Part shown: in pieces, positions 1 through 6,278 of the stretch
How the letters are laid out: each line of letters opens with the position of its first letter
How positions within the stretch are numbered: the first letter of the stretch is position 1
Source of the DNA: Chromatiales bacterium
GTDB lineage: Bacteria > Pseudomonadota > Gammaproteobacteria > Chromatiales > Chromatiaceae
Reading direction: 5' to 3'
DNA length: 6,396 bases
NCBI GenBank assembly: GCA_022360595.1
Contig: JAKSCN010000478.1
Location: forward strand, 1 to 6,396
Notes under the pieces: model-generated
What the model was told of the DNA's origin: nothing
Database searches by the model: none
What the model saw: the letters and a program-made list of their open reading frames with translations, nothing else
Position numbers and translations under genes: made by a program

Positions 1-150
1 GCCGAAGCCGTGCGTGCCCGCATTGCCGAATTGAATACCAAGATCGACGCGCTCGCCATTGCCGTGGATCGGCAGAAGACCATCGCCCAAATCAATTACC
101 TGCTCGCCGAGGCGTCGTTCGACGATGCACGGCCGGCGAAACCGTTTTAA
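1..150 (+). CDS. 3' end of a probable TolC/CusC-type outer-membrane factor (partial)
   Basis: The frame is open from the first base to a TAA at 148-150 and gives 49 codons; the start lies outside the window. The visible tail (ARIAELNTKIDALAIAV, then QINYLLAEA) is alanine- and leucine-rich and reads as one long amphipathic helix followed by a short polar end (DDARPAKPF). That fits the C-terminal helix of a TolC-family outer-membrane efflux protein. The main argument is position: in Cus/Czc-type operons the outer-membrane factor commonly sits just before the adaptor, and here only 11 bases separate the stop from the cusB start. If correct, the protein is the trimeric outer-membrane channel of the tripartite pump. 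The fragment has no family-specific motif, so another helical protein of the operon remains possible. Confidence 0.55.
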   Translation, partial: AEAVRARIAELNTKIDALAIAVDRQKTIAQINYLLAEASFDDARPAKPF

Positions 151-155
151 AGGAG
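149..155 (+). promoter_or_regulatory. Ribosome binding site of cusB
   Basis: AAAGGAG lies 6 bases before the ATG at 162 and overlaps the TAA stop of the upstream gene. This supports the 162 start and suggests translational coupling between the outer-membrane factor gene and cusB. Confidence 0.85.
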
Positions 156-161
156 TTCAAC

Positions 162-1787
162 ATGAATACATTCACCAAAACCTTGCTGGGCACGGCCGTC
201 GGCGCGCTGCTCGGCGCATCCGGCGTCTGGCTACTCGGCAACCCCGATGAGGGGGATATGACAGCAACCGGCGGTGAACGCAAGCCACTTTACTGGGTGG
301 CGCCCATGGATCCCAACTACAAGCGCGACAAGCCTGGCAAATCGCCCATGGGCATGGATCTGATCCCTGTGTACGAGAAATCCGCCGGAGAGGATGAAGC
401 CGGCACCGTCAAGATATCGCCCGAGGTCGTCAACAATCTCGGCGTGCGCACCGCCACGGTTGGGTCCGGGTCTCTGAATCTGGATGTCAAAACCGTCGGT
501 TACGTGCAATACGATGAGAACCGGCTGGTGCATATCAGCCCGCGCGTGGAAGGCTGGATCGAGACGCTCCATGTCAAGGCCGCCGGGGATCCGGTCAGAC
601 AGGGCGACCCCCTGTACACCCTCTATTCACCCACCCTGGTCAACGCCCAGGAGGAATTGTTGTTGGCGTTGAAACGCGACAATCCGGTGTTGATCGGCGC
701 TGCCGTGGAACGGTTATTGGCATTGCAGGTGCCGCGGGCAGATATCGACCGGCTGCGTAAAACCCGCAGGGTCAGCCAGACCATCACCGTTGCCGCGCCG
801 CAGTCCGGGGTACTGGACAATCTCGCGGTGCGTGAGGGCATGTTCGTCAAGCCTGGCTTGAGTCTGATGAGCATCGGCCAACTGGAGCATATCTGGGTGA
901 TCGGTGAGGTGTTCGAACGACAGGCAAGCCTGGTCAAGACCGGCGACCAGGTGCGGATGCGGCTCGATTACCTGCCCGGTCGGGATTGGTTGGGCCAGGT
1001 GGACTATGTCTATCCGTCTTTGAATGCCAAGACACGTACCGCGCAAATCCGGGTGCATTTCGACAACCCGGACGACTTCCTCAAGCCGGGCATGTTCGCG
1101 CAGATGGTCATTGAGACCCAGGCGGGGGCTGAAGCACTGTTAATCCCGCGAGAAGCGCTGATCCGTACCGGCAGCCAGGCGCGCGTGGTGTTGGCGCTGG
1201 GTGATGGCAAATTCAAATCGGTGGCCGTTGAGGTCGGGCGTGTGGGCGAACGGCAGGTGGAAATTCAGTCGGGACTCAAAGAAGGGGAACGCATTGTGAC
1301 CTCTGCTCAGTTCCTGATCGACTCGGAATCCAGCAAGACGTCGGACTTCAAGCGCATGGCCAAGCGCGATCAGCAAGGCGAATCAATGGATGTAAAGGCA
1401 GACGCTGATTCCCGCTCAGTCTGGGTGGCCGCACGTATCGACAGCCTGATGCCGGATCACCGCATGGTGACCCTGGAGCACGAGGCCATCCCGGACTGGC
1501 AATGGCCCACCATGACCATGGATTTCACCGTCGCTGAGGCTGTGGACATGGATGCGCTCAAACAGGGAATGCGCCTGCATGTGCAGATCACCAATAACAA
1601 CAGTGGTGGATACCAGATTACCCAAGTGCATATTCCCAATGAGCAAGGCAATGATGCCATGCCTGCAGGAATGGATCACGGTCAGCACGAGGGTATGGAT
1701 CACGGTGATATGTCGATGCCGGAGCACAGCGAACACCAGGGCATGAACCACGACGCTCACGATCAAAAGGAGCACAATCATGATTGA
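162..1787 (+). CDS. cusB: Periplasmic adaptor of Cu(I)/Ag(I) RND efflux pump, CusB with fused CusF-like domain
   Basis: This 541-residue membrane-fusion protein links the CusA-type pump to the outer-membrane channel in the periplasm. Residues 1-26 are a hydrophobic signal or anchor with no lipobox cysteine. Residues 43-71 match the heavy-metal-binding domain of CusB-type adaptors (YWVAPMDPNY, then KSPMGMDLIPVYE); M49, M63 and M65 correspond to the metal-binding methionines of E. coli CusB. Residues about 110-320 are the lipoyl/helical-hairpin/beta-barrel adaptor core, and 320-390 the membrane-proximal part. Residues about 418-492 are a CusF-like copper-binding domain: H440, W448, M451 and M453 have the CusF spacing (HxxxxxxxWPxMTM). 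The tail 493-541 holds 9 His and 6 Met, including GMDHG twice. E. coli CusB is about 407 residues and CusF a separate protein, so this is a fusion. It overlaps cusA by 8 bases. Specificity for Cu(I)/Ag(I) is inferred from the ligands. Confidence 0.95.
   Translation: MNTFTKTLLGTAVGALLGASGVWLLGNPDEGDMTATGGERKPLYWVAPMDPNYKRDKPGKSPMGMDLIPVYEKSAGEDEAGTVKISPEVVNNLGVRTATVGSGSLNLDVKTVGYVQYDENRLVHISPRVEGWIETLHVKAAGDPVRQGDPLYTLYSPTLVNAQEELLLALKRDNPVLIGAAVERLLALQVPRADIDRLRKTRRVSQTITVAAPQSGVLDNLAVREGMFVKPGLSLMSIGQLEHIWVIGEVFERQASLVKTGDQVRMRLDYLPGRDWLGQVDYVYPSLNAKTRTAQIRVHFDNPDDFLKPGMFAQMVIETQAGAEALLIPREALIRTGSQARVVLALGDGKFKSVAVEVGRVGERQVEIQSGLKEGERIVTSAQFLIDSESSKTSDFKRMAKRDQQGESMDVKADADSRSVWVAARIDSLMPDHRMVTLEHEAIPDWQWPTMTMDFTVAEAVDMDALKQGMRLHVQITNNNSGGYQITQVHIPNEQGNDAMPAGMDHGQHEGMDHGDMSMPEHSEHQGMNHDAHDQKEHNHD
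1765..1772 (+). promoter_or_regulatory. Ribosome binding site of cusA, inside cusB
   Basis: AAAAGGAG lies 7 bases before the ATG at 1780, within the last codons of cusB. It fixes the cusA start and, with the 8-base overlap of the two genes, points to coupled translation and so matched adaptor and pump supply. Confidence 0.85.
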
Positions 1788-4700
1788 ATCGATAATCCGT
1801 TGGTCCGTCGGTAACCGTTTCTTCGTGCTGCTGGCTACTTTGATGCTGGTGGGGATGGGTCTCTATTCGCTGAAAAACACCCCGGTGGACGCCATTCCCG
1901 ATCTGTCCGATGTACAGGTCATTATTAAGACCAGTTTTCCTGGGCAGGCACCGCAGGTGGTGGAGGACCAGGTCACGTATCCACTGACTACTGCCATGTT
2001 GTCGGTACCCGGTGCGGTTACCGTGCGCGGTTATTCCTTTTTTGGCGATTCCTTTGTGTATGTCATTTTCGACGAGGATACCGATGCCTACTGGGCACGT
2101 TCCCGGGTGCTGGAGTATCTGTCTCAGGTCGCGCCCACATTACCTCCGAGTGCTCGGCCGCAACTGGGGCCGGACGCTACCGGAGTTGGCTGGGTCTATC
2201 TCTACGCCCTGGTGGACCGTACCGGCAAGCATGATCTTAGTCAGCTGCGCAGCCTGCAGGACTGGTTCCTGAAATACGAGCTGCAAACCGTGCCGGGTGT
2301 TTCCGAAGTCTCGGCGCTCGGTGGCATGGTCAAGCAGTATCAAGTGAAGGTAAACCCGGAGAAACTGCGCGCCTTCGGTATTCCCCTGTCTCTTATCCAG
2401 ATGGCTATCCAGCGCGGCAACCAGGAAGTGGGCGCCTCGGTGGTGGAAATGGCCGAAGCCGAGTACATGGTGCGCGCCAGCGGCTACATCCAGGGTATCG
2501 ATGATCTGGCCAACATTCCGTTAGGGTTGGATGTTAACGGTACGCCGCTGTTGCTCAAGGATGTGGCGGATATCGAATTGGGGCCGCAAATGCGCCGTGG
2601 CATCGCCGAGTTGAACGGCGAAGGTGAAGTGGTGGGCGGTATTGTGGTGATGCGTTTCGGTGAGAACGCCCAGAAAACCATTGATGGGGTCAAGGCCAAG
2701 CTGGAAAAACTCAAGGCGGGTTTGCCCGATGGCGTGGAGATCGTAACCGTTTATGATCGTTCAGGGCTGATATCTCGCGCCATTGACAGTTTGTGGAAAA
2801 GTCTGGCCGAAGAACTCGCCATTGTGGCGTTGATCTGTGTCATTTTCCTGTTTCATGTCAGGTCCTCACTGGTGGCGGTCTTCAGTCTGCCGCTAGGTAT
2901 ACTCACGGCTTTTACCGTGATGTATTGGCAAGGTCTCAATGCCAATATCATGTCATTAGGCGGTATAGCGATTGCGATAGGCGCCATGATTGATGGCGCG
3001 ATTGTCATGATCGAAAACATGCATAAGCATATGGAACGTACGCCCTTGACGCCAGAGAACCGTTGGAAAATCGTGGCGGCGTCAGCCAGTGAAGTCGGTC
3101 CGGCGCTGTTTTTCAGTTTGCTTATTATCACTGTGAGCTTTGTACCAGTATTCACCCTGGAAGCCCAGGAGGGCCGGATGTTCAGCCCGTTGGCCTTTAC
3201 CAAAACCTATGCCATGGCAGCCAGTGCGGCGCTTGCTATCACAGTGGTGCCGGTTTTGATGGGATATTTCATCAGAGGCAAGGTGGTAGCGGAAAACAAG
3301 AATCCCGTTAATCGATTACTGATTGCCGGGTACATGCCCCTGCTGAAAACCGTATTGCGTTTTCCGAAAATTACACTTGCCATTGCGGTTGTGATTTTCC
3401 TCGTTGGGATCTGGCCGGTTAACAAGATTGGTAGTGAATTCATCCCCGATCTGGATGAAGGTGATCTGATGTATATGCCGACCACTTATCCGGGGATCTC
3501 GATAGGCAAAGCCAGGGAATTGTTGCAGCAGACCGACAAGCTGATCGCGACAGTGCCTGAGGTAAAAACCGTGTTTGGCAAAATCGGCCGTGCCGAGACA
3601 GCCACGGATCCCGCTCCGCTGACCATGATCGAGACCTTTATTCAGCTCAAGCCCAAAGAGGAATGGCGCGAGGGCATGACCACGGAGAAGCTCAAGAAGG
3701 AGCTGGATGCGCTAGTGAAATTCCCCGGTTTGACCAACGCTTGGGTGATGCCGATCAAGACTCGCATCGACATGCTGGCCACCGGCATCAAGACGCCGGT
3801 AGGCATCAAGGTGGCGGGCGAGGATCTGCGAGAAATTCAGAAGATTGGGCAGCGACTAGAGCAGATCCTCAAGGATGTACCCGGCACAGCCTCGGTGTAT
3901 TCCGAAAGGGTGGCCGGTGGGCGTTACATCAAGGTGGATATTCAGCGTGCACAGGCGGCGCGCTATGGCCTCAATATTGCTGATGTGCAGCAGGTAATAG
4001 CCACGGCCATTGGGGGAATGAATGTGGCGCAGACCATTGAGGGGCTGGAGCGTTATCCGATCAATCTGCGCTACCCGCAGGACTATCGAGACTCGCCAGA
4101 ACAGCTGGCGCTGCTGCCCATCGTTACGCCCAGCGGCCAACGCATTGCGCTCGCCGATGTGGCCAATGTCTATGTGGAGGACGGCCCGCCAGCGATCAAG
4201 AGCGAGAACGCCAGGCTGAATGGCTGGACCTTTGTAGATATCGATGGGGTGGACGTGGGCAGCTATGTACAAGCGGCCATGGCAACGGTCGAGCAGCAAT
4301 TGGATTTACCGGCCGGTTACTCGGTGGCCTGGTCCGGTCAGTACGAATACATGCTGCGCGCCAAAGAGAAACTGACCTATGTGGTTCCTTTGACGCTTGC
4401 CATCATTATCATTCTGTTATACATGAATTTTCGTAACTTCACTGAAATAGCCATTATTCTGGGAACACTACCACTGGCGGTAATTGGTTCAATCTGGCTG
4501 ATGTACCTGCTTGGCTATAATTTTTCTGTCGCGGTTGCGGTTGGTTTTATTGCACTGGCGGGGGTTACGGTGGAAATAGGTATCATCATGTTAACTTATC
4601 TTAACCAAGCATATCACCAATTGATAGATACCTGTCGTGAGCGTGGAGTGCAACCATTAAAAGAAGATTTGCTCGAAGCCGTGACACAGGGCGCGGGACT

Positions 4701-4902
4701 TCGTGTAAGACCCGTAATGATGACTACGGTCTCCACTATCGCTGGATTGCTGCCCATTATGTTCAGTTCCGGAACAGGTGCGGAAGTTGTTAGCCGGATT
4801 GCGGCGCCTATGGTGGGCGGAATGGTGAGTGCTGTGATTTTAACGTTGTTGGTATTACCCGTCGTGTATTACCTATGGCGCACCCGCTCGCTGAAAGCAT
4901 AA
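1780..4902 (+). CDS. cusA: Inner-membrane Cu(I)/Ag(I) efflux pump of the HME-RND family, CusA
   Basis: This 1040-residue proton-driven pump has full family length (E. coli CusA is 1047). One membrane segment lies at about 13-32, a large periplasmic porter loop follows to about 335, six segments span 340-550, a second loop reaches about 865, and five segments close the protein. Hallmarks, aligned from memory with E. coli CusA: D405 in GAMIDGAIVMIEN and E932 (E. coli E939) of the proton relay; the Met triad M566, M616, M665 (M573, M623, M672); relay methionines M271, M391, M403, M410, M479, M494. Two expected residues differ: V979 stands where E. coli has relay lysine K984 (LRVRPV instead of LRVRPK), and V1004 where it has M1009. 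The Met triad argues for Cu/Ag over Zn/Co/Cd (CzcA). It works with the CusB adaptor and an outer-membrane channel. The last 500 bases are AT-richer than the porter-domain segments. Confidence 0.95.
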   Translation: MIESIIRWSVGNRFFVLLATLMLVGMGLYSLKNTPVDAIPDLSDVQVIIKTSFPGQAPQVVEDQVTYPLTTAMLSVPGAVTVRGYSFFGDSFVYVIFDEDTDAYWARSRVLEYLSQVAPTLPPSARPQLGPDATGVGWVYLYALVDRTGKHDLSQLRSLQDWFLKYELQTVPGVSEVSALGGMVKQYQVKVNPEKLRAFGIPLSLIQMAIQRGNQEVGASVVEMAEAEYMVRASGYIQGIDDLANIPLGLDVNGTPLLLKDVADIELGPQMRRGIAELNGEGEVVGGIVVMRFGENAQKTIDGVKAKLEKLKAGLPDGVEIVTVYDRSGLISRAIDSLWKSLAEELAIVALICVIFLFHVRSSLVAVFSLPLGILTAFTVMYWQGLNANIMSLGGIAIAIGAMIDGAIVMIENMHKHMERTPLTPENRWKIVAASASEVGPALFFSLLIITVSFVPVFTLEAQEGRMFSPLAFTKTYAMAASAALAITVVPVLMGYFIRGKVVAENKNPVNRLLIAGYMPLLKTVLRFPKITLAIAVVIFLVGIWPVNKIGSEFIPDLDEGDLMYMPTTYPGISIGKARELLQQTDKLIATVPEVKTVFGKIGRAETATDPAPLTMIETFIQLKPKEEWREGMTTEKLKKELDALVKFPGLTNAWVMPIKTRIDMLATGIKTPVGIKVAGEDLREIQKIGQRLEQILKDVPGTASVYSERVAGGRYIKVDIQRAQAARYGLNIADVQQVIATAIGGMNVAQTIEGLERYPINLRYPQDYRDSPEQLALLPIVTPSGQRIALADVANVYVEDGPPAIKSENARLNGWTFVDIDGVDVGSYVQAAMATVEQQLDLPAGYSVAWSGQYEYMLRAKEKLTYVVPLTLAIIIILLYMNFRNFTEIAIILGTLPLAVIGSIWLMYLLGYNFSVAVAVGFIALAGVTVEIGIIMLTYLNQAYHQLIDTCRERGVQPLKEDLLEAVTQGAGLRVRPVMMTTVSTIAGLLPIMFSSGTGAEVVSRIAAPMVGGMVSAVILTLLVLPVVYYLWRTRSLKA

Positions 4903-4918
4903 TATTGCCAAACTAAAT

Positions 4919-4938
4919 GGGGCAGACTTGTCTGCCCC
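4919..4938. terminator. Strong hairpin after cusA, possible terminator (better on the minus strand)
   Basis: GGGGCAGAC and GTCTGCCCC form a perfect 9-bp inverted repeat around TT, 16 bases after the cusA stop. On the plus strand it is followed by TGCCGGAG, with no T-run, so it is a weak intrinsic terminator for cusA or an RNA 3'-end stabiliser. Read on the minus strand it is followed by ATTTAGTTTGGCAATATT, which is T-rich, so it may better stop leftward transcription arriving from the IS before it runs antisense into cusA. Confidence 0.6.
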
Positions 4939-4970
4939 TGCCGGAGCTCTGTGGTATAAACCAATAAAGC

Positions 4971-5003
4971 ACCAAATGCACAAATAGGTTAATGCTATTT
5001 GGT
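4971..5003. repeat. AT-rich inverted repeat between cusA and the FNR-type box
   Basis: ACCAAAT (4971-4977) pairs with ATTTGGT (4997-5003), and the stem extends inward through GCA/TGC with one bulged T. An alternative stem, AAATAG (4982-4987) with CTATTT (4995-5000), excludes the first. The right arm touches the first base of the FNR-type box. It could be part of a terminator, an operator, or just AT-rich intergenic sequence; no known site was recognised. Confidence 0.35.
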
Positions 5004-5016
5004 TGATCTGAATCAA
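5003..5016. promoter_or_regulatory. Perfect FNR/ANR-type binding site
   Basis: TTGATCTGAATCAA matches the FNR/ANR/Dnr consensus TTGAT-N4-ATCAA at all ten defined positions. Regulators of this family sense low oxygen (or NO, for Dnr) and usually activate from a site centred near -41.5. For rightward transcription that puts the start near 5051, just before the IS end at 5056. No good -10 lies at the ideal spacing; TACAGT at 5034-5039 is five bases too close. The box lies 100 bases after the cusA stop, so it is unlikely to control the cus genes. Its natural target was probably to the right, beyond the IS. Confidence 0.65.
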
Positions 5017-5055
5017 TCAAAACACCTAAACATTACAGTCATGTCATGTTGGAGC

Positions 5056-5080
5056 CGGGTTCTACCCCGTTTCCACGGAC
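5056..5080 (-). repeat. Terminal inverted repeat of the IS, orfB side (IRR)
   Basis: The 25 bases match the reverse complement of 6254-6278 at 22 positions; the outer 16 (CGGGTTCTACCCCGTT) are identical. The stop codon of orfB (5062-5064) and its last codons lie inside this repeat, so the transposase tail sequence is constrained by the end sequence. Confidence 0.85.
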
Positions 5081-5880
5081 GGTTTTAAGAAGGCGGTAAA
5101 CTTGTGATCTTGAGCTGCGACCTTACGTCGCCTTCTTGGGTTGTGGAACCGCTCGATGTAATTAAATACGTCAGCCCTTGCCTCATTCAGGGTTCGATAA
5201 TCACGGTGATTTGTCCGTTCCCGCTTCATCATGCCGAAGAACCCTTCACAGGCTGCATTATCGGCACAGTGGCCGACCGCACTCATGCTGCATACCAATC
5301 CTTGCTGTTTCAAATAACGCTGGTAATCACCACTCGTAAACTGGCTACCTCGATCCGAGTGGAGAATGATCTTCCCATCTCCCTCTCGTTGCCACACCGC
5401 CATCTCAACTGCCCGAAGCACCATGTACCGATCCTGGCGATGATGCATCGACCAGCCCGCAATGATGTTGCTGTACAGATCCATCACTACACACAGGAAT
5501 AGCTTGCCTTCCTTGGTCTTGATCTCCGTGATGTCGGTCACCCACTTGGTGTCTGGCTCCAGTGCAGAGAAGTCTCGTTTCAGATGGTTCTTCACTCCAT
5601 CCGGACGAACTGAAGGGGCCTTGCGACCCCGGCCTCTGCGGCGAGGCCAGCCCTGCAAGCCAGATTTCGCCATTAGACGCGCCACACGATTGAGGCTGGC
5701 TGTTTCTCCTTCCTCCACCAGGTCATCATGCATGCGAGGGGCGCCGATGGCGCCACCGCTGTCAGCATGTATCTCGTGGATTCGTTTGAGAAGCCGCTCA
5801 TTATCCTGTGCCCGGCTCGAAGGCGCCCGGCCAGACCAAGAGTAGTAGCCGCTCGGAGAGACCTTCAAGCAGCGACACAT
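5062..5880 (-). CDS. IS3-family transposase OrfB, DDE integrase domain
   Basis: OrfB is the catalytic part of the transposase, cutting and joining the IS ends. Counting from the ATG at 5880 it has 272 residues. It starts with the IS3-type [15 protein letters not shown], has a helical region with [10 protein letters not shown], and then the rve integrase core: D116 in WVTDITEI, D176 in [12 protein letters not shown] and E212 in [16 protein letters not shown], with 35 residues between D176 and E212 as in the family. The tail KPSVETG is encoded within the terminal repeat. The ATG at 5880 has no Shine-Dalgarno sequence, and the same frame stays open upstream past the end of orfA (encoding [20 protein letters not shown]), so the natural product is most likely the OrfAB fusion made by -1 frameshifting, about 384 residues from the ATG at 6215. 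Independent OrfB translation is doubtful. Confidence 0.92.
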   Translation of the reverse strand: MCRCLKVSPSGYYSWSGRAPSSRAQDNERLLKRIHEIHADSGGAIGAPRMHDDLVEEGETASLNRVARLMAKSGLQGWPRRRGRGRKAPSVRPDGVKNHLKRDFSALEPDTKWVTDITEIKTKEGKLFLCVVMDLYSNIIAGWSMHHRQDRYMVLRAVEMAVWQREGDGKIILHSDRGSQFTSGDYQRYLKQQGLVCSMSAVGHCADNAACEGFFGMMKRERTNHRDYRTLNEARADVFNYIERFHNPRRRRKVAAQDHKFTAFLKPSVETG

Positions 5881-5915
5881 TAGCAGAACAGGGAAGTCTT
5901 GGCGGCAACGCTCAA

Positions 5916-5943
5916 TCGCCTGATATCTCAGGACGACTCCTTT
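5916..5943 (-). other. Probable -1 programmed frameshift signal (A_AAG slip site plus hairpin)
   Basis: On the minus strand the zero frame reads GCA AAG GAG at 5945-5937. Slipping back one base re-pairs AAG as AAA (5943-5941), giving exactly the orfB frame. Seven bases further on, CCTGA-GATA-TCAGG (5932-5919) forms a hairpin that can extend by TCG/CGA with one bulge down to 5916. The orfA stop TGA (5930-5928) lies inside it. A_AAG slip sites with a downstream structure are known in some IS3-family elements. Confidence 0.65.
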
Positions 5944-6215
5944 GCGAAGAACGTTGCCGCTTCGCGCAAAAAATCCCTTTCCTTCTTCACTCGTGCCAGC
6001 TCCCGTTTCAGCCGGGCCAACTCCGCGTCACGAGGGGAGCCTGAACCCTGGAAGCTTGGGGTGGAGGCATCATCCGCCTCTCTGCGCCAACGAGAGAGAA
6101 GATTGGGATTGATGCCCAGTTCAAGGGCCACTTGGCGGCAGCTCACGTCGGGGTGGCGAGTCTGCTCTACCGCTTCACGCTTGAACTCGGGGCTGTACTT
6201 CTTTCGCTTGCTCAT
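5928..6215 (-). CDS. IS3-family transposase OrfA, helix-turn-helix DNA-binding protein
   Basis: OrfA binds the IS ends and is the N-terminal part of the OrfAB transposase; free OrfA often acts as a regulator in this family. The 95 residues begin with [15 protein letters not shown], typical of the transposase_8/IS3 OrfA family. A helix-turn-helix spans about 10-46 ([22 protein letters not shown]), and a leucine-zipper-like coiled coil about 63-90 (L66, L69, L73, V76, L83, F90) should allow dimers. I prefer the ATG at 6215 over the GTG at 6221, because AAGGAG (6226-6221) sits 5 bases before the ATG and would overlap the GTG. The gene ends in TGA 5 codons after a slip site that leads into the orfB frame. 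Confidence 0.92.
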   Translation of the reverse strand: MSKRKKYSPEFKREAVEQTRHPDVSCRQVALELGINPNLLSRWRREADDASTPSFQGSGSPRDAELARLKRELARVKKERDFLREAATFFAKESS

Positions 6216-6220
6216 AAACA

Positions 6221-6226
6221 CTCCTT
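6221..6226 (-). promoter_or_regulatory. Ribosome binding site of orfA, decides the start
   Basis: AAGGAG on the minus strand ends 5 bases before the ATG at 6215. The earlier GTG at 6221-6219 shares its first base with this site and cannot use it, so 6215 is the better start. Confidence 0.7.
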
Positions 6227-6227
6227 G

Positions 6228-6240
6228 GGCACAGTGTGCC
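6228..6240. repeat. Short palindrome in the orfA leader
   Basis: GGCACA-G-TGTGCC is a perfect 6-bp dyad with a one-base centre, just upstream of the orfA ribosome binding site. It could be an operator for OrfA or form a small hairpin in transcripts entering from outside the element. No convincing -35/-10 pair was found for orfA around it. Confidence 0.4.
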
Positions 6241-6253
6241 TCTTTTTAGAAGT

Positions 6254-6278
6254 GTCCGCAGTAACGGGGTAGAACCCG
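6254..6278 (-). repeat. Terminal inverted repeat of the IS, orfA side (IRL)
   Basis: The reverse complement of these 25 bases matches 5056-5080 at 22 positions, with differences only in the inner part (positions 17, 19 and 20 from the outer end). It lies 39 bases upstream of the orfA start, the normal place for the promoter-side end of an IS3 element. Confidence 0.85.

Larger units (their letters stand above)
5056..6278 (-). mobile_element. Complete IS3-family insertion sequence, about 1.22 kb
   Basis: The element is bounded by 25-bp imperfect inverted repeats and encodes, on the minus strand, an OrfA helix-turn-helix protein and an OrfB DDE integrase in a -1 frame relationship, the usual IS3-family plan. 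Size fits the family (about 1.2-1.5 kb). Neither reading frame is interrupted and the DDE triad is present, so the copy may be active. Direct 3- or 4-base target duplications are not visible for the likely end positions, and the ends do not start with the common 5'-TG, so the exact outer limits may be off by a few bases. I cannot name the IS or its subgroup from sequence alone. Confidence 0.9.

Noticed and set aside
1416..1781. Minus-strand open frame of 121 codons opposite the end of cusB
   Set aside because: It is the shadow of the His/Met-rich and CusF-coding region; it has no family motif and no ribosome binding site, and the plus-strand gene is certain.
1386..1787. Separate internal start giving a free CusF-like protein from M409
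   Set aside because: The AAGG before the ATG is weak, and a product starting there would lack a signal peptide and could not reach the periplasm; the fusion protein is the simpler reading.
3856..4299. Minus-strand open frame of 147 codons inside cusA
   Set aside because: It lies wholly within the conserved pump gene; its translation is low-complexity shadow sequence without recognisable domains.
4903..5055. CusR or CueR operator near the cus genes
   Set aside because: I saw no CusR-type palindrome or CueR-type dyad in the window; the operon promoter lies upstream of base 1.
5104..5845. Two plus-strand open frames (132 and 127 codons) across orfB
   Set aside because: They run antisense to the intact DDE transposase and show no motif; they are shadow frames of the high-GC coding strand.
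5899..6249. Plus-strand open frame of 116 codons opposite orfA
   Set aside because: It is antisense to the clear OrfA protein and crosses into the IS leader without any start signal or motif of its own.
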